Assembly (NCBI RefSeq): GCF_041538045.1
Contig: NZ_JBGOSE010000005.1
Location: 186,001 to 250,000, forward strand
Source of the DNA: Aliiglaciecola sp041538045
GTDB taxonomy: Bacteria; Pseudomonadota; Gammaproteobacteria; Enterobacterales; Alteromonadaceae
Reading direction: 5' to 3'
Length of the DNA stretch: 64,000 nt
The notes below the pieces were generated by a model. That model searched no databases and was not told where the DNA came from. It was given only the letters and a program-made list of their open reading frames with translations. The first letter of the stretch is position 1. Each line of letters opens with the position of its first letter. Of the stretch, positions 9,508-19,225 are shown piece by piece. The position numbers and the translations under genes are program-made.

Positions 9508-11583
9508 ATGCAATCTCTGGCAATAACAAAATTAACCGAGCTAAAAGGTGTAGGCAGTAAAGTCGCTGAAAAGCTCGAAAAAATTGGATTAGTTACCATT
9601 CAGGACATGTTATTCCACTTGCCCCTTCGTTACGAAGACCGTACGCGCATTTATCCCATTGGTGATTTGCAGCCTTTTTTGCATACCAGTATTGAAGCTG
9701 AAGTCATGTCTTGCGAGGTGCAGTTCGGTCGCAAACGTATGCTGGTGGTGCGTGTTAGTGACAATACCGGTAGTCTAACCCTACGTTTTTTCCATTTTTC
9801 GGCTGCACAAAAAAATAGCTTAGAAAAAGGCACTACTATTCGGGCATTTGGCGAGGTGCGTGCAGGTAAGTTTGGTCTTGAGATGATGCATCCAGAGTAT
9901 CGTGTAAAACGGAATGAGTCAGTAAGCGAATTGGAAGAGTCCCTTACGCCAGTTTATCCTACAACAGAGGGAGTTAAACAACTCACCTTACGCAACTTGA
10001 GTGAACAAGCCTTAACGAAATTAAAACAGGGCGGCCTGGCTGAACTATTGCCTGATAATCTTTATGCAGCCCAAATTAGCCTTGTTGATGCCCTAACCTT
10101 AGTTCATCGTCCCCCGCCTGATGTAGCGTTGACGTTGCTAGATGAAGGTAAACATCCCGCGCAACAGCGATTAATTATTGAAGAATTGCTAGCTCACCAC
10201 TTAAGTGTGTTAAAGGTTCGTCAACAAAGTAAGCGCCAACAAACCTTTTCAATACCTGTTTCCACCCAATTGCTTGGCCAATTTTTAGAAAGCTTACCTT
10301 TTTCACCCACTAATGCTCAATCACGAGTGGTGGCTGAGATTCAACATGATATGCTAAAAGACGCTCCGATGATGCGTTTAGTACAAGGCGATGTGGGCTC
10401 GGGTAAAACCCTAGTGGCCGCAATGGCCGCTTTATCTGCCATAGGCGCAGGTTTTCAAGTGGTGATGATGGCCCCAACTGAACTTTTGGCAGAACAACAT
10501 GCAAATAACTTCAGCGGTTGGCTCTCACCTTTAAATATTCGAATCGGCTGGTTGGCGGGTAAATTGAAGGGCAAAGCCAGAGAATCGGTCTTAGATGAAT
10601 TGAAAAGTGGCCAGATTGATATGTTAGTCGGTACTCATGCGGTGTTTCAAGACGCCGTGGAATACCATAAATTGGCCCTAGTGATTGTTGACGAGCAGCA
10701 CAGGTTTGGAGTACATCAACGTTTAGCGCTAAGGGAAAAAGGCGAGCAACAAGGCGCATTTCCTCATCAATTAATTATGACCGCAACACCTATTCCTCGA
10801 ACGTTAGCTATGACCGCTTACGCTGACCTTGATACTTCTATAATTGATGAGTTACCCCCAGGCCGCACACCTATCACCACAGTCGTGCTACCGGATACCC
10901 GCAGAAGCGAGGTGATAGAAAGGGTGCGCAATGCGGCCGTTAATCAAAAACGACAAACCTATTGGGTATGTACCCTTATTGATGAATCAGAAGTATTACA
11001 GTGTCAGGCCGCCGAAGATACAGCCATTGCATTGAATACCGCGTTGCCTGAATTAAACGTTGGCTTGGTGCATGGTCGTTTAAAATCCCAAGAAAAACAG
11101 CAAATTATGGAGCAATTTAAGCGGGGTGAATTAGACTTACTAGTTGCTACCACAGTCATTGAAGTGGGAGTGGATGTGCCTAATGCCAGCTTGATGATTA
11201 TTGAAAACCCAGAGCGACTTGGATTGGCTCAATTGCACCAATTGCGTGGACGAGTGGGTCGAGGCTCGGTGGAAAGTCATTGTGTGTTGATGTATCAAAG
11301 CCCGCTATCGAAAACTGCCAGTAAACGCTTAAGTGTCCTGCGTGAGTCCCATGACGGATTTTATATCGCTCAAAAAGATCTCGAAATTCGCGGACCAGGA
11401 GAGCTACTGGGAACCAAACAAACGGGATTAGCAGATTTACGAATCGCCGATTTAATTCGTGATGCAGAGCTCATACCAGAGGTACAAAATATTGCTGATC
11501 ATATGTGGCAACACTATCCGTCAAAATCTCAAGCCATTATTAATCGATGGTTAGGACATAAAGAGCGTTATGGCCATGCTTAA
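9508..11583 (+). CDS. recG: ATP-dependent DNA helicase RecG
   Basis: RecG remodels stalled replication forks and branch-migrates Holliday junctions. The 691-residue protein has the N-terminal wedge/OB domain (LPLRYEDRTRIYPI), helicase motif I GDVGSGKT, motif II DEQHRFG, motif III TATPIPRTLAM and the late motifs ATTVIEVGVDVPNAS and HQLRGRVGRG. Length is normal. It overlaps the downstream rsmJ by 14 bases, which implies translational coupling. Confidence 0.97.
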   Translation: MQSLAITKLTELKGVGSKVAEKLEKIGLVTIQDMLFHLPLRYEDRTRIYPIGDLQPFLHTSIEAEVMSCEVQFGRKRMLVVRVSDNTGSLTLRFFHFSAAQKNSLEKGTTIRAFGEVRAGKFGLEMMHPEYRVKRNESVSELEESLTPVYPTTEGVKQLTLRNLSEQALTKLKQGGLAELLPDNLYAAQISLVDALTLVHRPPPDVALTLLDEGKHPAQQRLIIEELLAHHLSVLKVRQQSKRQQTFSIPVSTQLLGQFLESLPFSPTNAQSRVVAEIQHDMLKDAPMMRLVQGDVGSGKTLVAAMAALSAIGAGFQVVMMAPTELLAEQHANNFSGWLSPLNIRIGWLAGKLKGKARESVLDELKSGQIDMLVGTHAVFQDAVEYHKLALVIVDEQHRFGVHQRLALREKGEQQGAFPHQLIMTATPIPRTLAMTAYADLDTSIIDELPPGRTPITTVVLPDTRRSEVIERVRNAAVNQKRQTYWVCTLIDESEVLQCQAAEDTAIALNTALPELNVGLVHGRLKSQEKQQIMEQFKRGELDLLVATTVIEVGVDVPNASLMIIENPERLGLAQLHQLRGRVGRGSVESHCVLMYQSPLSKTASKRLSVLRESHDGFYIAQKDLEIRGPGELLGTKQTGLADLRIADLIRDAELIPEVQNIADHMWQHYPSKSQAIINRWLGHKERYGHA

Positions 11584-12340
11584 GCTATTATTATCCGAAC
11601 CGGAAAATCCATTGTTGCAGGAACAAGCCCGAGCTTGGCAAACAAAGTGGGGAGTGGAAATTGATAATCAGCAAACGAACGGCTTAGCGTTAGTGCTAGA
11701 TCAAGACAATTTAGCTCTCAAACAATTAGATGAGCCTAAATTAGGTGCAGTTTATGTGGATTTCGCGTCGGATATATTGACTTTTAGGCGACAGCAAACC
11801 AGCGTTCGCAAAGAGTCCATTGCTAAGGCTGTGGGGATTAAAGGAAATGTGTTTCCTCGCGTGTTAGACGCCACCGCTGGTTTAGGGCGAGATGCATTTA
11901 TTCTCGCTAGCTTTGGCTGTCATGTTGATATGATAGAGCGATCTAAAGAGGTTGCAGCGTTACTGAGTGATGGATTGCGTCGTGCTGAAGCCCATCCACT
12001 TTTAGGTGATTGGTTGCCTCAACGTATGGCACTTTTTCATGATTCAGCCGTCAATTTGTTAGCAAATTGGCAAGGAATGCAACCCGATGTGGTGTATTTA
12101 GACCCTATGTTTCCCCATCGCAAGAAATCAGCGTTGGTGAAGAAAGAAATGCGTTTGTTTCAAGCGTTACTAGGGGCCGATGAAGATGCAGATGATTTAC
12201 TGGGACCTGCATTGGGCCTCGCGAAACAACGAGTTGTGGTAAAAAGGCCAGAATCTGCGCCTTATTTACAAGAAAATGAACCAAATATGTCCATCAAAGG
12301 TAAAAAGCTTCGGTTTGATGTCTATTTTACCCATATTTAA
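11570..12340 (+). CDS. rsmJ: 16S rRNA (guanine(1516)-N(2))-methyltransferase RsmJ
   Basis: RsmJ methylates N2 of G1516 in helix 45 region of 16S rRNA using S-adenosylmethionine. The 256-residue protein has the SAM-binding segment VLDATAGLGRDAFILASFG, the acidic DMIERS loop and the catalytic-type YLDPMFPHRKKSALVKKEM region split around 181-199. The start overlaps the end of recG. A second Met two codons downstream is an equally possible start. The family is the former DUF548/YhiQ. Confidence 0.92.
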   Translation: MAMLKLLLSEPENPLLQEQARAWQTKWGVEIDNQQTNGLALVLDQDNLALKQLDEPKLGAVYVDFASDILTFRRQQTSVRKESIAKAVGIKGNVFPRVLDATAGLGRDAFILASFGCHVDMIERSKEVAALLSDGLRRAEAHPLLGDWLPQRMALFHDSAVNLLANWQGMQPDVVYLDPMFPHRKKSALVKKEMRLFQALLGADEDADDLLGPALGLAKQRVVVKRPESAPYLQENEPNMSIKGKKLRFDVYFTHI

Positions 12341-12358
12341 AATTAATTGGAGAACGCT

Positions 12359-12832
12359 ATGATTAGCATTGGAAGTCAGTTGCCAGAAGCCGAAACTACC
12401 GCAAGAGTAGATGGTAAAATGAAAACATTTACTACCAGCGACCTTTTTGAAGATAAAAAAGTAGTAATGTTTGCCGTTCCTGGTGCATTTACACCAACAT
12501 GCTCGCAAGCCCACTTACCTGGCTACGTGGCATTAAGCGACAAAATAAAAGCAAAAGGTGTAGACACGATAATTTGTTTATCTGTAAATGATGCTTTTGT
12601 GATGGACACTTGGGGAAAACAACAAAATGCTGACAATATTTTGATGTTAGCTGATGGCGACGGTAGTTTTACTAGCGCAATTGGGATGAATATCGATACA
12701 GGTAATTTTGGCGGTGTGCGATCATGCAGATACAGCATGTTAGTCGACAACGGCGAAGTTAAAATATTCAATAAGGAAGAGCCTGGAACCTTCGAAGTTA
12801 GCGATGCCGAAACTATGTTAAATGCACTGTAG
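12359..12832 (+). CDS. Prx5-type peroxiredoxin
   Basis: A cytosolic thiol peroxidase of the Prx5/AhpC-TSA branch that reduces peroxides. The 157-residue protein has the peroxidatic motif PGAFTPTCSQAHLPGY with Cys48; further cysteines are Cys72 and Cys123, either of which could resolve, or the enzyme may use glutaredoxin/glutathione. The ATG at 12359 is preferred over an in-frame TTG 12 bases earlier because GGAG at 12349-12352 is correctly spaced for it. The stop TAG is supplied by the GTAG of the next REP array. Confidence 0.92.
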   Translation: MISIGSQLPEAETTARVDGKMKTFTTSDLFEDKKVVMFAVPGAFTPTCSQAHLPGYVALSDKIKAKGVDTIICLSVNDAFVMDTWGKQQNADNILMLADGDGSFTSAIGMNIDTGNFGGVRSCRYSMLVDNGEVKIFNKEEPGTFEVSDAETMLNAL

Positions 12833-13113
12833 GCGGGTGCTTTAGCCCCGCGAATGCAATTTATCATTCGCTACATCTATGGCCTAAAGGCCATGCTACA
12901 ACCTGTAGGCGGGTGCTTTAGCCCCGCGATTGCAATTTATCATTCGCTACATCTATGGCCTAAAGGCCATGCTACAACCTGTAGGCGGGTGCTTTAGCCC
13001 CGCGATTGCGATTTATCATTCGTTACATCTATGGCCTAAAGGCCATGCTACAGGGCCGGAGCGAGGTTGTATGGCCTAAATCCATGCACTGTAGGCGGGT
13101 GCTTTAGCCCCGT
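12829..13113. repeat. REP/BIME array B: three 76-bp units plus fragments
   Basis: Units at about 12830, 12906 and 12982 share the 76-bp design and spacer (TTGCAATTTATCATTCG) of array A, some 6 kb upstream, so the two arrays are the same sub-family. After 13050 a degenerate copy and one last type-b hairpin (GTAGGCGGG ... CCCCG) end the array just before the ECF sigma-factor promoter region. Confidence 0.93.
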
Positions 13114-13152
13114 GAAAGATCGCTAATCAATTTAGTTTTTTTCAAAAAAAAT

Positions 13153-13181
13153 GGAGGGTTTTATACTCTGTTGCGTATTAA
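13153..13181 (+). promoter_or_regulatory. Putative ECF sigma promoter in front of the sigma-factor gene
   Basis: GGAGGGTTTTATA, seven variable bases, then GCGTATTAA. The same arrangement recurs exactly at 14770-14798 before the TonB receptor gene. The two blocks have the spacing of -35 and -10 elements, so the sigma factor encoded here probably transcribes its own gene and the receptor gene. Confidence 0.75.
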
Positions 13182-13215
13182 TAGGTAATTCCGAGATGAA
13201 GAAGAAAAATATACA

Positions 13216-13779
13216 GTGAAAGTTGTTTATATTAATCAGCACTCAGCAATAGCCCACTCAGCAAATGATAATGGCGCATTGTATGATCTCATCTCAGAGC
13301 ATGAAGCAGCACTTCGTCGTTTTATACGTGTTCGAGCAAGAGCCAATACATCGGAAACCGACGACATACTTCAAGATATGTATACAAAGTTGTTTTCACT
13401 CAAGGGGCTGGCAGAAAAAATAGAAGATCGGCAAGACACTTTTCGCAGTTTTCTATTTAAAGTGGTCACAAACCAGATTATAGATAGAGAAAGGCGGGCC
13501 AAAGTTCGTGCTCATGATGCTCATGAATCTTTTGCTGATACCCTTTGTTCCTTAAAAGCTATCGAACCAGAAGAGCAAGCGAATATTGCTGAAAAGTTAC
13601 ATGATATTGAAAAGGTACTAGACAACATTAATCCTGCGCACAAAACTGCTTTTGTGATGTGTCGAGTCGAAGGAAAAGCTTACCGAGAAATAAGCGACAT
13701 AATGGGGGTTTCCGTTAGCACGGTTGAAAAATACATCTCTGCTGCCCTCATCGCTATTCGAAATAAGGTACACAAATAA
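13216..13779 (+). CDS. FecI-like ECF RNA polymerase sigma factor
   Basis: The 187-residue protein has sigma region 2 (LRRFIRVRARANTSETDDILQDMYTKLF, split over 34-62) and region 4 (YREISDIMGVSVSTVEKYISAAL), the layout of FecI-type sigma factors that respond to surface signalling through a TonB receptor. The start is GTG at 13216. The stop overlaps the ATG of the FecR gene by one base (TAATG), so the pair is translationally coupled. Its proposed target promoters are at 13153 and 14770. Confidence 0.92.
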   Translation: MKVVYINQHSAIAHSANDNGALYDLISEHEAALRRFIRVRARANTSETDDILQDMYTKLFSLKGLAEKIEDRQDTFRSFLFKVVTNQIIDRERRAKVRAHDAHESFADTLCSLKAIEPEEQANIAEKLHDIEKVLDNINPAHKTAFVMCRVEGKAYREISDIMGVSVSTVEKYISAALIAIRNKVHK

Positions 13780-14768
13780 TGACTACTGATTTAAGGCATA
13801 TCAACGCAATAAATAAACAAGCGAGTGATTACGTTGTTCGCCTTTACTCTGGTGAGCTGATGTCCAAGGAAGAAGAACGTATTATCAGTTGGTGTGATGA
13901 AAGTGAAGCCCATCAAATGGCATTTGACCAAGCCCTTGCAGTTTGGGATGTATCAGCTGAACTTTCACCTCATGTAGGGTGGAGACAAAAATTAGAAAAA
14001 CGTTTCTACCGTATGCGCTATTTGGCAGCGTCCATTTTTGTTTTTATGTTCTGCTTTATGTTGTTTACAAAAAGTCCTAAGGTTGACACATCACCACTAA
14101 ATCAACAGCCTAGTACCTACCGAACCGCAGTGGGTGAAATTAGCAGTGTGGGTTTACCTGACGGTTCGACAATTAGCTTAAATACCAACACCCAAATTGA
14201 CGTCGAGTTTAACGATAACTATCGAGAGTTGTGGCTGCAAAGTGGTGAGGCCTTTTTCGACATTGCTAAAGACTCATCACGTCCCTTTTTGATCCATACT
14301 GGTACAAAAGTGGTGCGAGTTGTAGGAACCCAATTCAATATAAAGTTATCCCAGTCAGGTTTTGATATCGCTGTTTCAGAAGGGGTTGTGGCTATTGAAG
14401 AAAGCACAAAAAGCGGCACTGATAAGCAAATGGAAAAGAGCGAGCAGGTTTACCTTGAGGCGGGTGCTATTGCCTCCTTTGATAATAGCAATGCCATCAT
14501 CGCCAAAAAAAATGAAACAACCGTTGCCAAAGCTCAGAGTTGGCGAACAGGCTACCTGCGTTTTGATAACGAGCGATTAGAAAAAGTTATCCGCAGTTTT
14601 AATCGATACAGAAGTAAAAAAATAGAAATGGACGAAAAGTTAGCTAACCTTCGAATTAGTGGTGTGTTTAAATTGTCAGATGGTGATGCCATTGTAACTG
14701 CACTTGAAGCAACATTACCCATAGAAGCACAGGTAAACAACGATCGTATTATTTTATTAAAAAAATAA
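13779..14768 (+). CDS. FecR-like anti-sigma factor / signal transducer
   Basis: This 329-residue inner-membrane protein carries the N-terminal cytoplasmic anti-sigma segment, one membrane helix at about residues 81-98, and a periplasmic FecR domain (TAVGEISSVGLPDGSTISLN and following) plus a C-terminal domain of the DUF4974 type (LEKVIRSFNRYRSKKIEMD). It would hold the sigma factor inactive until the receptor's N-terminal domain signals substrate binding. It sits between the sigma and receptor genes, the classic order. Confidence 0.92.
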   Translation: MTTDLRHINAINKQASDYVVRLYSGELMSKEEERIISWCDESEAHQMAFDQALAVWDVSAELSPHVGWRQKLEKRFYRMRYLAASIFVFMFCFMLFTKSPKVDTSPLNQQPSTYRTAVGEISSVGLPDGSTISLNTNTQIDVEFNDNYRELWLQSGEAFFDIAKDSSRPFLIHTGTKVVRVVGTQFNIKLSQSGFDIAVSEGVVAIEESTKSGTDKQMEKSEQVYLEAGAIASFDNSNAIIAKKNETTVAKAQSWRTGYLRFDNERLEKVIRSFNRYRSKKIEMDEKLANLRISGVFKLSDGDAIVTALEATLPIEAQVNNDRIILLKK

Positions 14769-14769
14769 C

Positions 14770-14798
14770 GGAGGGTTTTATATTTGGCTGCGTATTAA
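14770..14798 (+). promoter_or_regulatory. Putative ECF sigma promoter in front of the TonB receptor gene
   Basis: GGAGGGTTTTATA, seven variable bases, GCGTATTAA; identical at 22 of 22 fixed positions to the element before the sigma gene. It begins two bases after the anti-sigma stop codon and lies 38 bases before the receptor start, giving a short leader with a good ribosome site (AAGGAG). Confidence 0.75.
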
Positions 14799-14835
14799 CT
14801 CTAAGAGAACACATCAAAAACTAAAAGGAGCAGCC

Positions 14836-17800
14836 ATGAAGTTGCCAAAAACAACATTAAGTACAATCGCTCTATGCGTTGCACTGTCATGTAATACAAG
14901 TGTTAACGCTCAGCAAATCGATAATATATCTATTCAGTCAACCAGTCTTGATAATGCGCTTCTTTCCCTTGCACAGCACGGTGAAATTCAAATTCTTTTT
15001 TCTGATGAACGTATAAAGCAGCTAGTGGCACCTAAGCTCGAAGGCAATATGGATGCACAGCAAGCCTTATCGACTTTGCTTGAAGGCACAGGGTTCACAT
15101 TTAAGCAAACTTCAAAAAGAACTTACATAGTTACCCCTATTCAAAGCCCAGATAACAGCCAACAAAAAAATATATCTACACCGGCTGTTTTATCCGATAC
15201 CGTTACTGAATCTACAGTAGAGAGGATTCAAGTTACAGGGTCAAATATAAGAGGTATGCAAGATACCGGTGCTTTGCCTGTAACAACTATGTCAGCAGAA
15301 GATATTGATGGATTGGGAATTAGCAGCGGTGCAGAAATATTGGCTGAATTACCTCAACAAGGTGCGGTTAATTTTACCAGCGAACGCGTAGTGGGTGGCG
15401 TAAATGATGCTCGAGGTGATGTTTCGTCGGTCAATCTACGAGGAATAGGCACTGGTTATACTCTGACGTTACTTAATGGCCGTCGTTTAGTGCTTCATCC
15501 AGGAACACAAGCGGAAAACTTAGTACCGGTCACAACGGTGAACTCCAATACGCTTCCAGTTAAAGGCATTAAACGCGTTGAGGTCTTGCGCGATGGCGCG
15601 GCTGCAATTTACGGTACAGACGCAATTTCTGGGGTAGTTAACTATGTGTTAGATGACAACTACACTGGAGGAGAAATCCAAGCTCAATATGGAAATAGTC
15701 AAGGAACAAGCCGCGACCAAATTAATATATCGGGTGCGGGTGGATGGCTGTTCAATAATGATAAAACTCATTTAACTTTCAGTGGTGGCTACTATCATCG
15801 AGACATGGTGATGGCGAGTGAAAGAGACTACGCAGTCAGTTCAGACTTACGCGAGTTTAGTGAAGTCCCTAGTGAATATATAGGTGACACTCAGCTTGAT
15901 AATCGCTCTACCATCACACCTTGGGGGGAATTTTCTTCAGCTAGTTTAGGCACCTTTCATATTGAACCTACTTCTTATGATGATTGCGCCTTTGCCGTTA
16001 ATGATGATGTTTGTGCTTCATCAGGTTCCATTCCCCGTGATCTCAGATTTGATTCGAATGCCCAACGAAGTCTTAGTTCGGAAGTCGACAGACTAAACTT
16101 TTATACCCTGATTAATCATCAACTAAACGATCAGATGGAAATTTACGGTGAAGCTCTCTATTACTCTGCAACGGCCAAGCGGTTACGTGAACAATCGGGT
16201 AACCTCACAGCTCAACGTTTTACTATCTCAGCAGATGCGTTTTACAACCCATTTGGTGAAGAAGTAACCTTGAGAAGGTATCGTCCCATTGATACTGGGA
16301 CTCGCAACATAAAGGTGGAAGACTATAGTTATCGGCTTTTAGTGGGGAGTCGGGGGTACTTTGGCGAATGGGACTACGATACGGGCGTACTTTATTCAAA
16401 AGCGAATACCTTAGATAGAGCCAACCGCATTAACACCACCCTATTTCAACAAGCGATAAACAGCACCGATGAAAGCACAGCCTATAATATCTTTAGTGGC
16501 GCTAGTGTTACTAACCCAAATAGCGTCGACGATACGCCAGTTTCTCAAAGTGTAATTGATAGTTTTACAGTCAATGTAGAGCGAGAATCGGAAACGGAAT
16601 TGGCATTATTTGATGCAAAAATTTCGCGACCAGATTTATTTACCATGCCTGCAGGAGATGTGGGATTTGCTGCCGGTGTTGAATTTCGCTATGAAAGCTT
16701 TTTCGATAATCGCTCTGATGACCTAAACGGAACTTTATTCTTTAGTGATTTAGTGGCAGGGGTATCAACAGAAATTGCCAGCCAAATTTTAGGTAGTAGC
16801 CCCACCCCTGACGCGAGTGGAAGCCGAAATGTTTCCTCGGCTTTTGCTGAATTTGCCATTCCTTTAATTGCCGACAAACCCTTTGTGGATAGTTTGAACT
16901 TGCAAGTCGCTGGGCGTTATGAAAATTTCTCTGATGTCGGCAGTGTGTTTAAACCTAAGTTTGCTTTAGCCTGGACAGTGAATGACCAAGCATTGCTTCG
17001 CGGTGCTTACTCAGGTGGTTTTAAAGCCCCAGGTTTACCGCAAACTACAGCAGTGGATGTAGCTCGGTCAAATACCCGTTCAGATCCTGTAACTCAAACG
17101 AGTCGAGGCACCTTAGAGCTGCGTAACGGTAGCGATGCCTTAAGTCCAGAAGAAAGTGAAAACTATTCGTTTGGAATCGTGTTGACTCCAACTAAAGCGC
17201 TTACCTTAACGGTAGACTGGTGGCGTATCAAGCAAGAGAACACGGTCGGTATTTTGGATAGTCGAGTACAAATTCTTTACGATGCTTTATTACGCAGTCA
17301 AGGCAGTCAAAATGAAAATGTTGTGCGTGATGAAAACGATGAAATATTATACGTTAAAAACGACTATACAAACTTATTGCCTAGAGAAATATCAGGCATA
17401 GATTATAGCGCAGACTACCGTTTTGAAACGGATATTGGAAAATTCCAAATTAAATTAAACGCAGCTAATTTACGAAAATTCACCCAAGGCACTGATACTA
17501 TTGCAGATATCGTAGTAGCCGCACAAAAAGCCGGTAATGAGGCGTTATTGTATGAAGGTGAACAAGTCGCACTATCCGGTAGCGACGGCGATCTCATCCG
17601 CCAAAATGAACGACCCGAATGGCGTGCTAATTTGTCTCTTACTTATTCTAAAGATCAATGGCGTGCAGGTCTAAAATATCGCTACGTCAGCGATGTTGAG
17701 GATACGAGTTTAACTTACACTAACGATGCGGGCGAGTTAATCACCTATGTAGTGGATGATTGGTCAACGGTTGATGCATACCTAAGTTACCGCTTTAGTG

Positions 17801-17958
17801 AAGATGCGTTCTTTACTGGGAAAACCAAAGTCACGGTGGGAATGCGTAACATTACGAACGAAACACCACCTTTTGCTGATGATAGCTTTGGTTATAGCAG
17901 CAACTTACACTCGTCGTTAGGGCGCTATTCCTACATAACATTGAATCACAAGTTTTAA
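14836..17958 (+). CDS. TonB-dependent receptor with N-terminal signalling (STN) domain
   Basis: The 1040-residue outer-membrane receptor has a signal peptide ending near NTSVNAQ, an STN secretin/TonB short domain (residues about 30-100) for contact with the FecR protein, a plug domain opening with ERIQVTGSNIRG, and a long beta-barrel ending in the aromatic YITLNHKF. The STN domain and the preceding sigma/anti-sigma pair mark it as a signal-transducing receptor. The substrate is not determined; the downstream secreted carboxypeptidase hints at peptide-derived ligands. Confidence 0.93.
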   Translation: MKLPKTTLSTIALCVALSCNTSVNAQQIDNISIQSTSLDNALLSLAQHGEIQILFSDERIKQLVAPKLEGNMDAQQALSTLLEGTGFTFKQTSKRTYIVTPIQSPDNSQQKNISTPAVLSDTVTESTVERIQVTGSNIRGMQDTGALPVTTMSAEDIDGLGISSGAEILAELPQQGAVNFTSERVVGGVNDARGDVSSVNLRGIGTGYTLTLLNGRRLVLHPGTQAENLVPVTTVNSNTLPVKGIKRVEVLRDGAAAIYGTDAISGVVNYVLDDNYTGGEIQAQYGNSQGTSRDQINISGAGGWLFNNDKTHLTFSGGYYHRDMVMASERDYAVSSDLREFSEVPSEYIGDTQLDNRSTITPWGEFSSASLGTFHIEPTSYDDCAFAVNDDVCASSGSIPRDLRFDSNAQRSLSSEVDRLNFYTLINHQLNDQMEIYGEALYYSATAKRLREQSGNLTAQRFTISADAFYNPFGEEVTLRRYRPIDTGTRNIKVEDYSYRLLVGSRGYFGEWDYDTGVLYSKANTLDRANRINTTLFQQAINSTDESTAYNIFSGASVTNPNSVDDTPVSQSVIDSFTVNVERESETELALFDAKISRPDLFTMPAGDVGFAAGVEFRYESFFDNRSDDLNGTLFFSDLVAGVSTEIASQILGSSPTPDASGSRNVSSAFAEFAIPLIADKPFVDSLNLQVAGRYENFSDVGSVFKPKFALAWTVNDQALLRGAYSGGFKAPGLPQTTAVDVARSNTRSDPVTQTSRGTLELRNGSDALSPEESENYSFGIVLTPTKALTLTVDWWRIKQENTVGILDSRVQILYDALLRSQGSQNENVVRDENDEILYVKNDYTNLLPREISGIDYSADYRFETDIGKFQIKLNAANLRKFTQGTDTIADIVVAAQKAGNEALLYEGEQVALSGSDGDLIRQNERPEWRANLSLTYSKDQWRAGLKYRYVSDVEDTSLTYTNDAGELITYVVDDWSTVDAYLSYRFSEDAFFTGKTKVTVGMRNITNETPPFADDSFGYSSNLHSSLGRYSYITLNHKF

Positions 17959-17998
17959 CTTACAAGCCTAAACTTTAATTTACGACGTTTAGCTAGAA

Positions 17999-18027
17999 TC
18001 GCCCATGTAAAATGGGCGACATTTTTT
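17999..18027 (+). terminator. Intrinsic terminator between the TonB receptor and the carboxypeptidase
   Basis: An 8-bp stem (TCGCCCAT, 17999-18006, with 18012-18019) closes a 5-base loop and is followed by CA and six T residues. It lies just before the ribosome site of the next gene, so it could act as a partial terminator or attenuator that lowers peptidase expression relative to the receptor. Confidence 0.75.
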
Positions 18028-18037
18028 GGGAGGTCTA

Positions 18038-19210
18038 ATGATCCGTTTTTTATTGATTTTGGTGGCATTTGTTGCCCCTGCTGCCTATGGATGTGAGTTT
18101 GAAAGTGTAAATTTTTCCGCCAAGTTTGAGGCAGGTAGTTTAGATAGTTGTGAATTAAACAAAAATGGTGAGTACGTATTGACGTTCTTGCCCGAAGATA
18201 AACCTATTAACCCAAGCCCTTGGTATTACTTCAGCGTAAAATCGACAACGGCTAAAAAAATTGATGTGGTACTCACATTTGATGGCTTTGCACCAAGATA
18301 TTTACCGAAAGTGAGCAACGACCAAATGTCCTGGCAGCCCATTGCCTTTGATACAAATGACAAGGGCATGTCGTTGTCACTGAATGTCAGTAATAAACCT
18401 TTATACGTTGCTGCCCAACGACCCATACTAAACTTGGTTTATAACAATTGGTTAGATAAAGCAGCGCAAACTTATGCTTATGAGCCTTTTGTCATTGGTA
18501 AGTCCACCGCAGGTCGCACTATATCAGCTTTTACGTTGCAAAAGCCGGATAACAAGGAATGGGTGATATTTGTCGGTCGTCAGCATCCTCCAGAGGTTAC
18601 AGGTGCTGTGGCTATGTTCGCATTTCTAGATGAGTTTCTTGCTTATACTGCATCTAAAAGTGAATTTCTATCTCGATTTAATGTACTTGTGGTGCCGAAT
18701 TTAAATCCCGATGGAGTTGCAGAAGGTCATTGGCGTCATAGTCTGGGTCATAAGGACCTCAATCGTGATTGGAACGTATTCTCTCAACCAGAAACCAGGG
18801 CGGTTAAACAATACCTGGACGGCATAACCGATGGCGGCGGTAAAATTGTGATGGGTATGGACTTCCATTCAACACACAATAATGTTTTCTACACCATTCC
18901 ACAGGATGAAAAGATCGCCCCTACAGAAATGGTAGTGACGTGGTTATCAAGTTTACAAGAACAAACCGCAGGGGTGTTTAAGGTGAATGATAAGCCAGGG
19001 ACCTCACCAGGCAGAGGAGTGTTTAAGCAGTTTTTTGCTGATGTTTATAAAGTCCATGGCGTAACTTATGAAGTAGGTGATAACGAACCTAACGAAAAAA
19101 CTCGTTATGTGGCTAAACATGCTGCAAAAACCTTAATCCAAACCCTAAATGCAACGCCGCCCGAAGCCTTTTATATTCAGAATAAACAGGCAAAAGCCCC
19201 GAGCAATTAA
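18038..19210 (+). CDS. Exported M14-family zinc carboxypeptidase
   Basis: A 390-residue protein with a signal peptide (MIRFLLILVAFVAPAAYG) and an M14 peptidase domain. Zinc ligands are His183 and Glu186 in GRQHPPEVTG and His277 in DFHSTH; the catalytic Glu is Glu345 in TYEVGDNEP. The NPDG and LNRDW motifs fit the cytosolic-carboxypeptidase-like branch of M14. The ATG at 18038 follows a strong GGGAGG site and is preferred over an in-frame TTG 12 bases earlier. It probably trims peptides in the periplasm after uptake by the receptor upstream. Confidence 0.87.
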   Translation: MIRFLLILVAFVAPAAYGCEFESVNFSAKFEAGSLDSCELNKNGEYVLTFLPEDKPINPSPWYYFSVKSTTAKKIDVVLTFDGFAPRYLPKVSNDQMSWQPIAFDTNDKGMSLSLNVSNKPLYVAAQRPILNLVYNNWLDKAAQTYAYEPFVIGKSTAGRTISAFTLQKPDNKEWVIFVGRQHPPEVTGAVAMFAFLDEFLAYTASKSEFLSRFNVLVVPNLNPDGVAEGHWRHSLGHKDLNRDWNVFSQPETRAVKQYLDGITDGGGKIVMGMDFHSTHNNVFYTIPQDEKIAPTEMVVTWLSSLQEQTAGVFKVNDKPGTSPGRGVFKQFFADVYKVHGVTYEVGDNEPNEKTRYVAKHAAKTLIQTLNATPPEAFYIQNKQAKAPSN

Positions 19211-19225
19211 AAGGTTTTAACCGTT

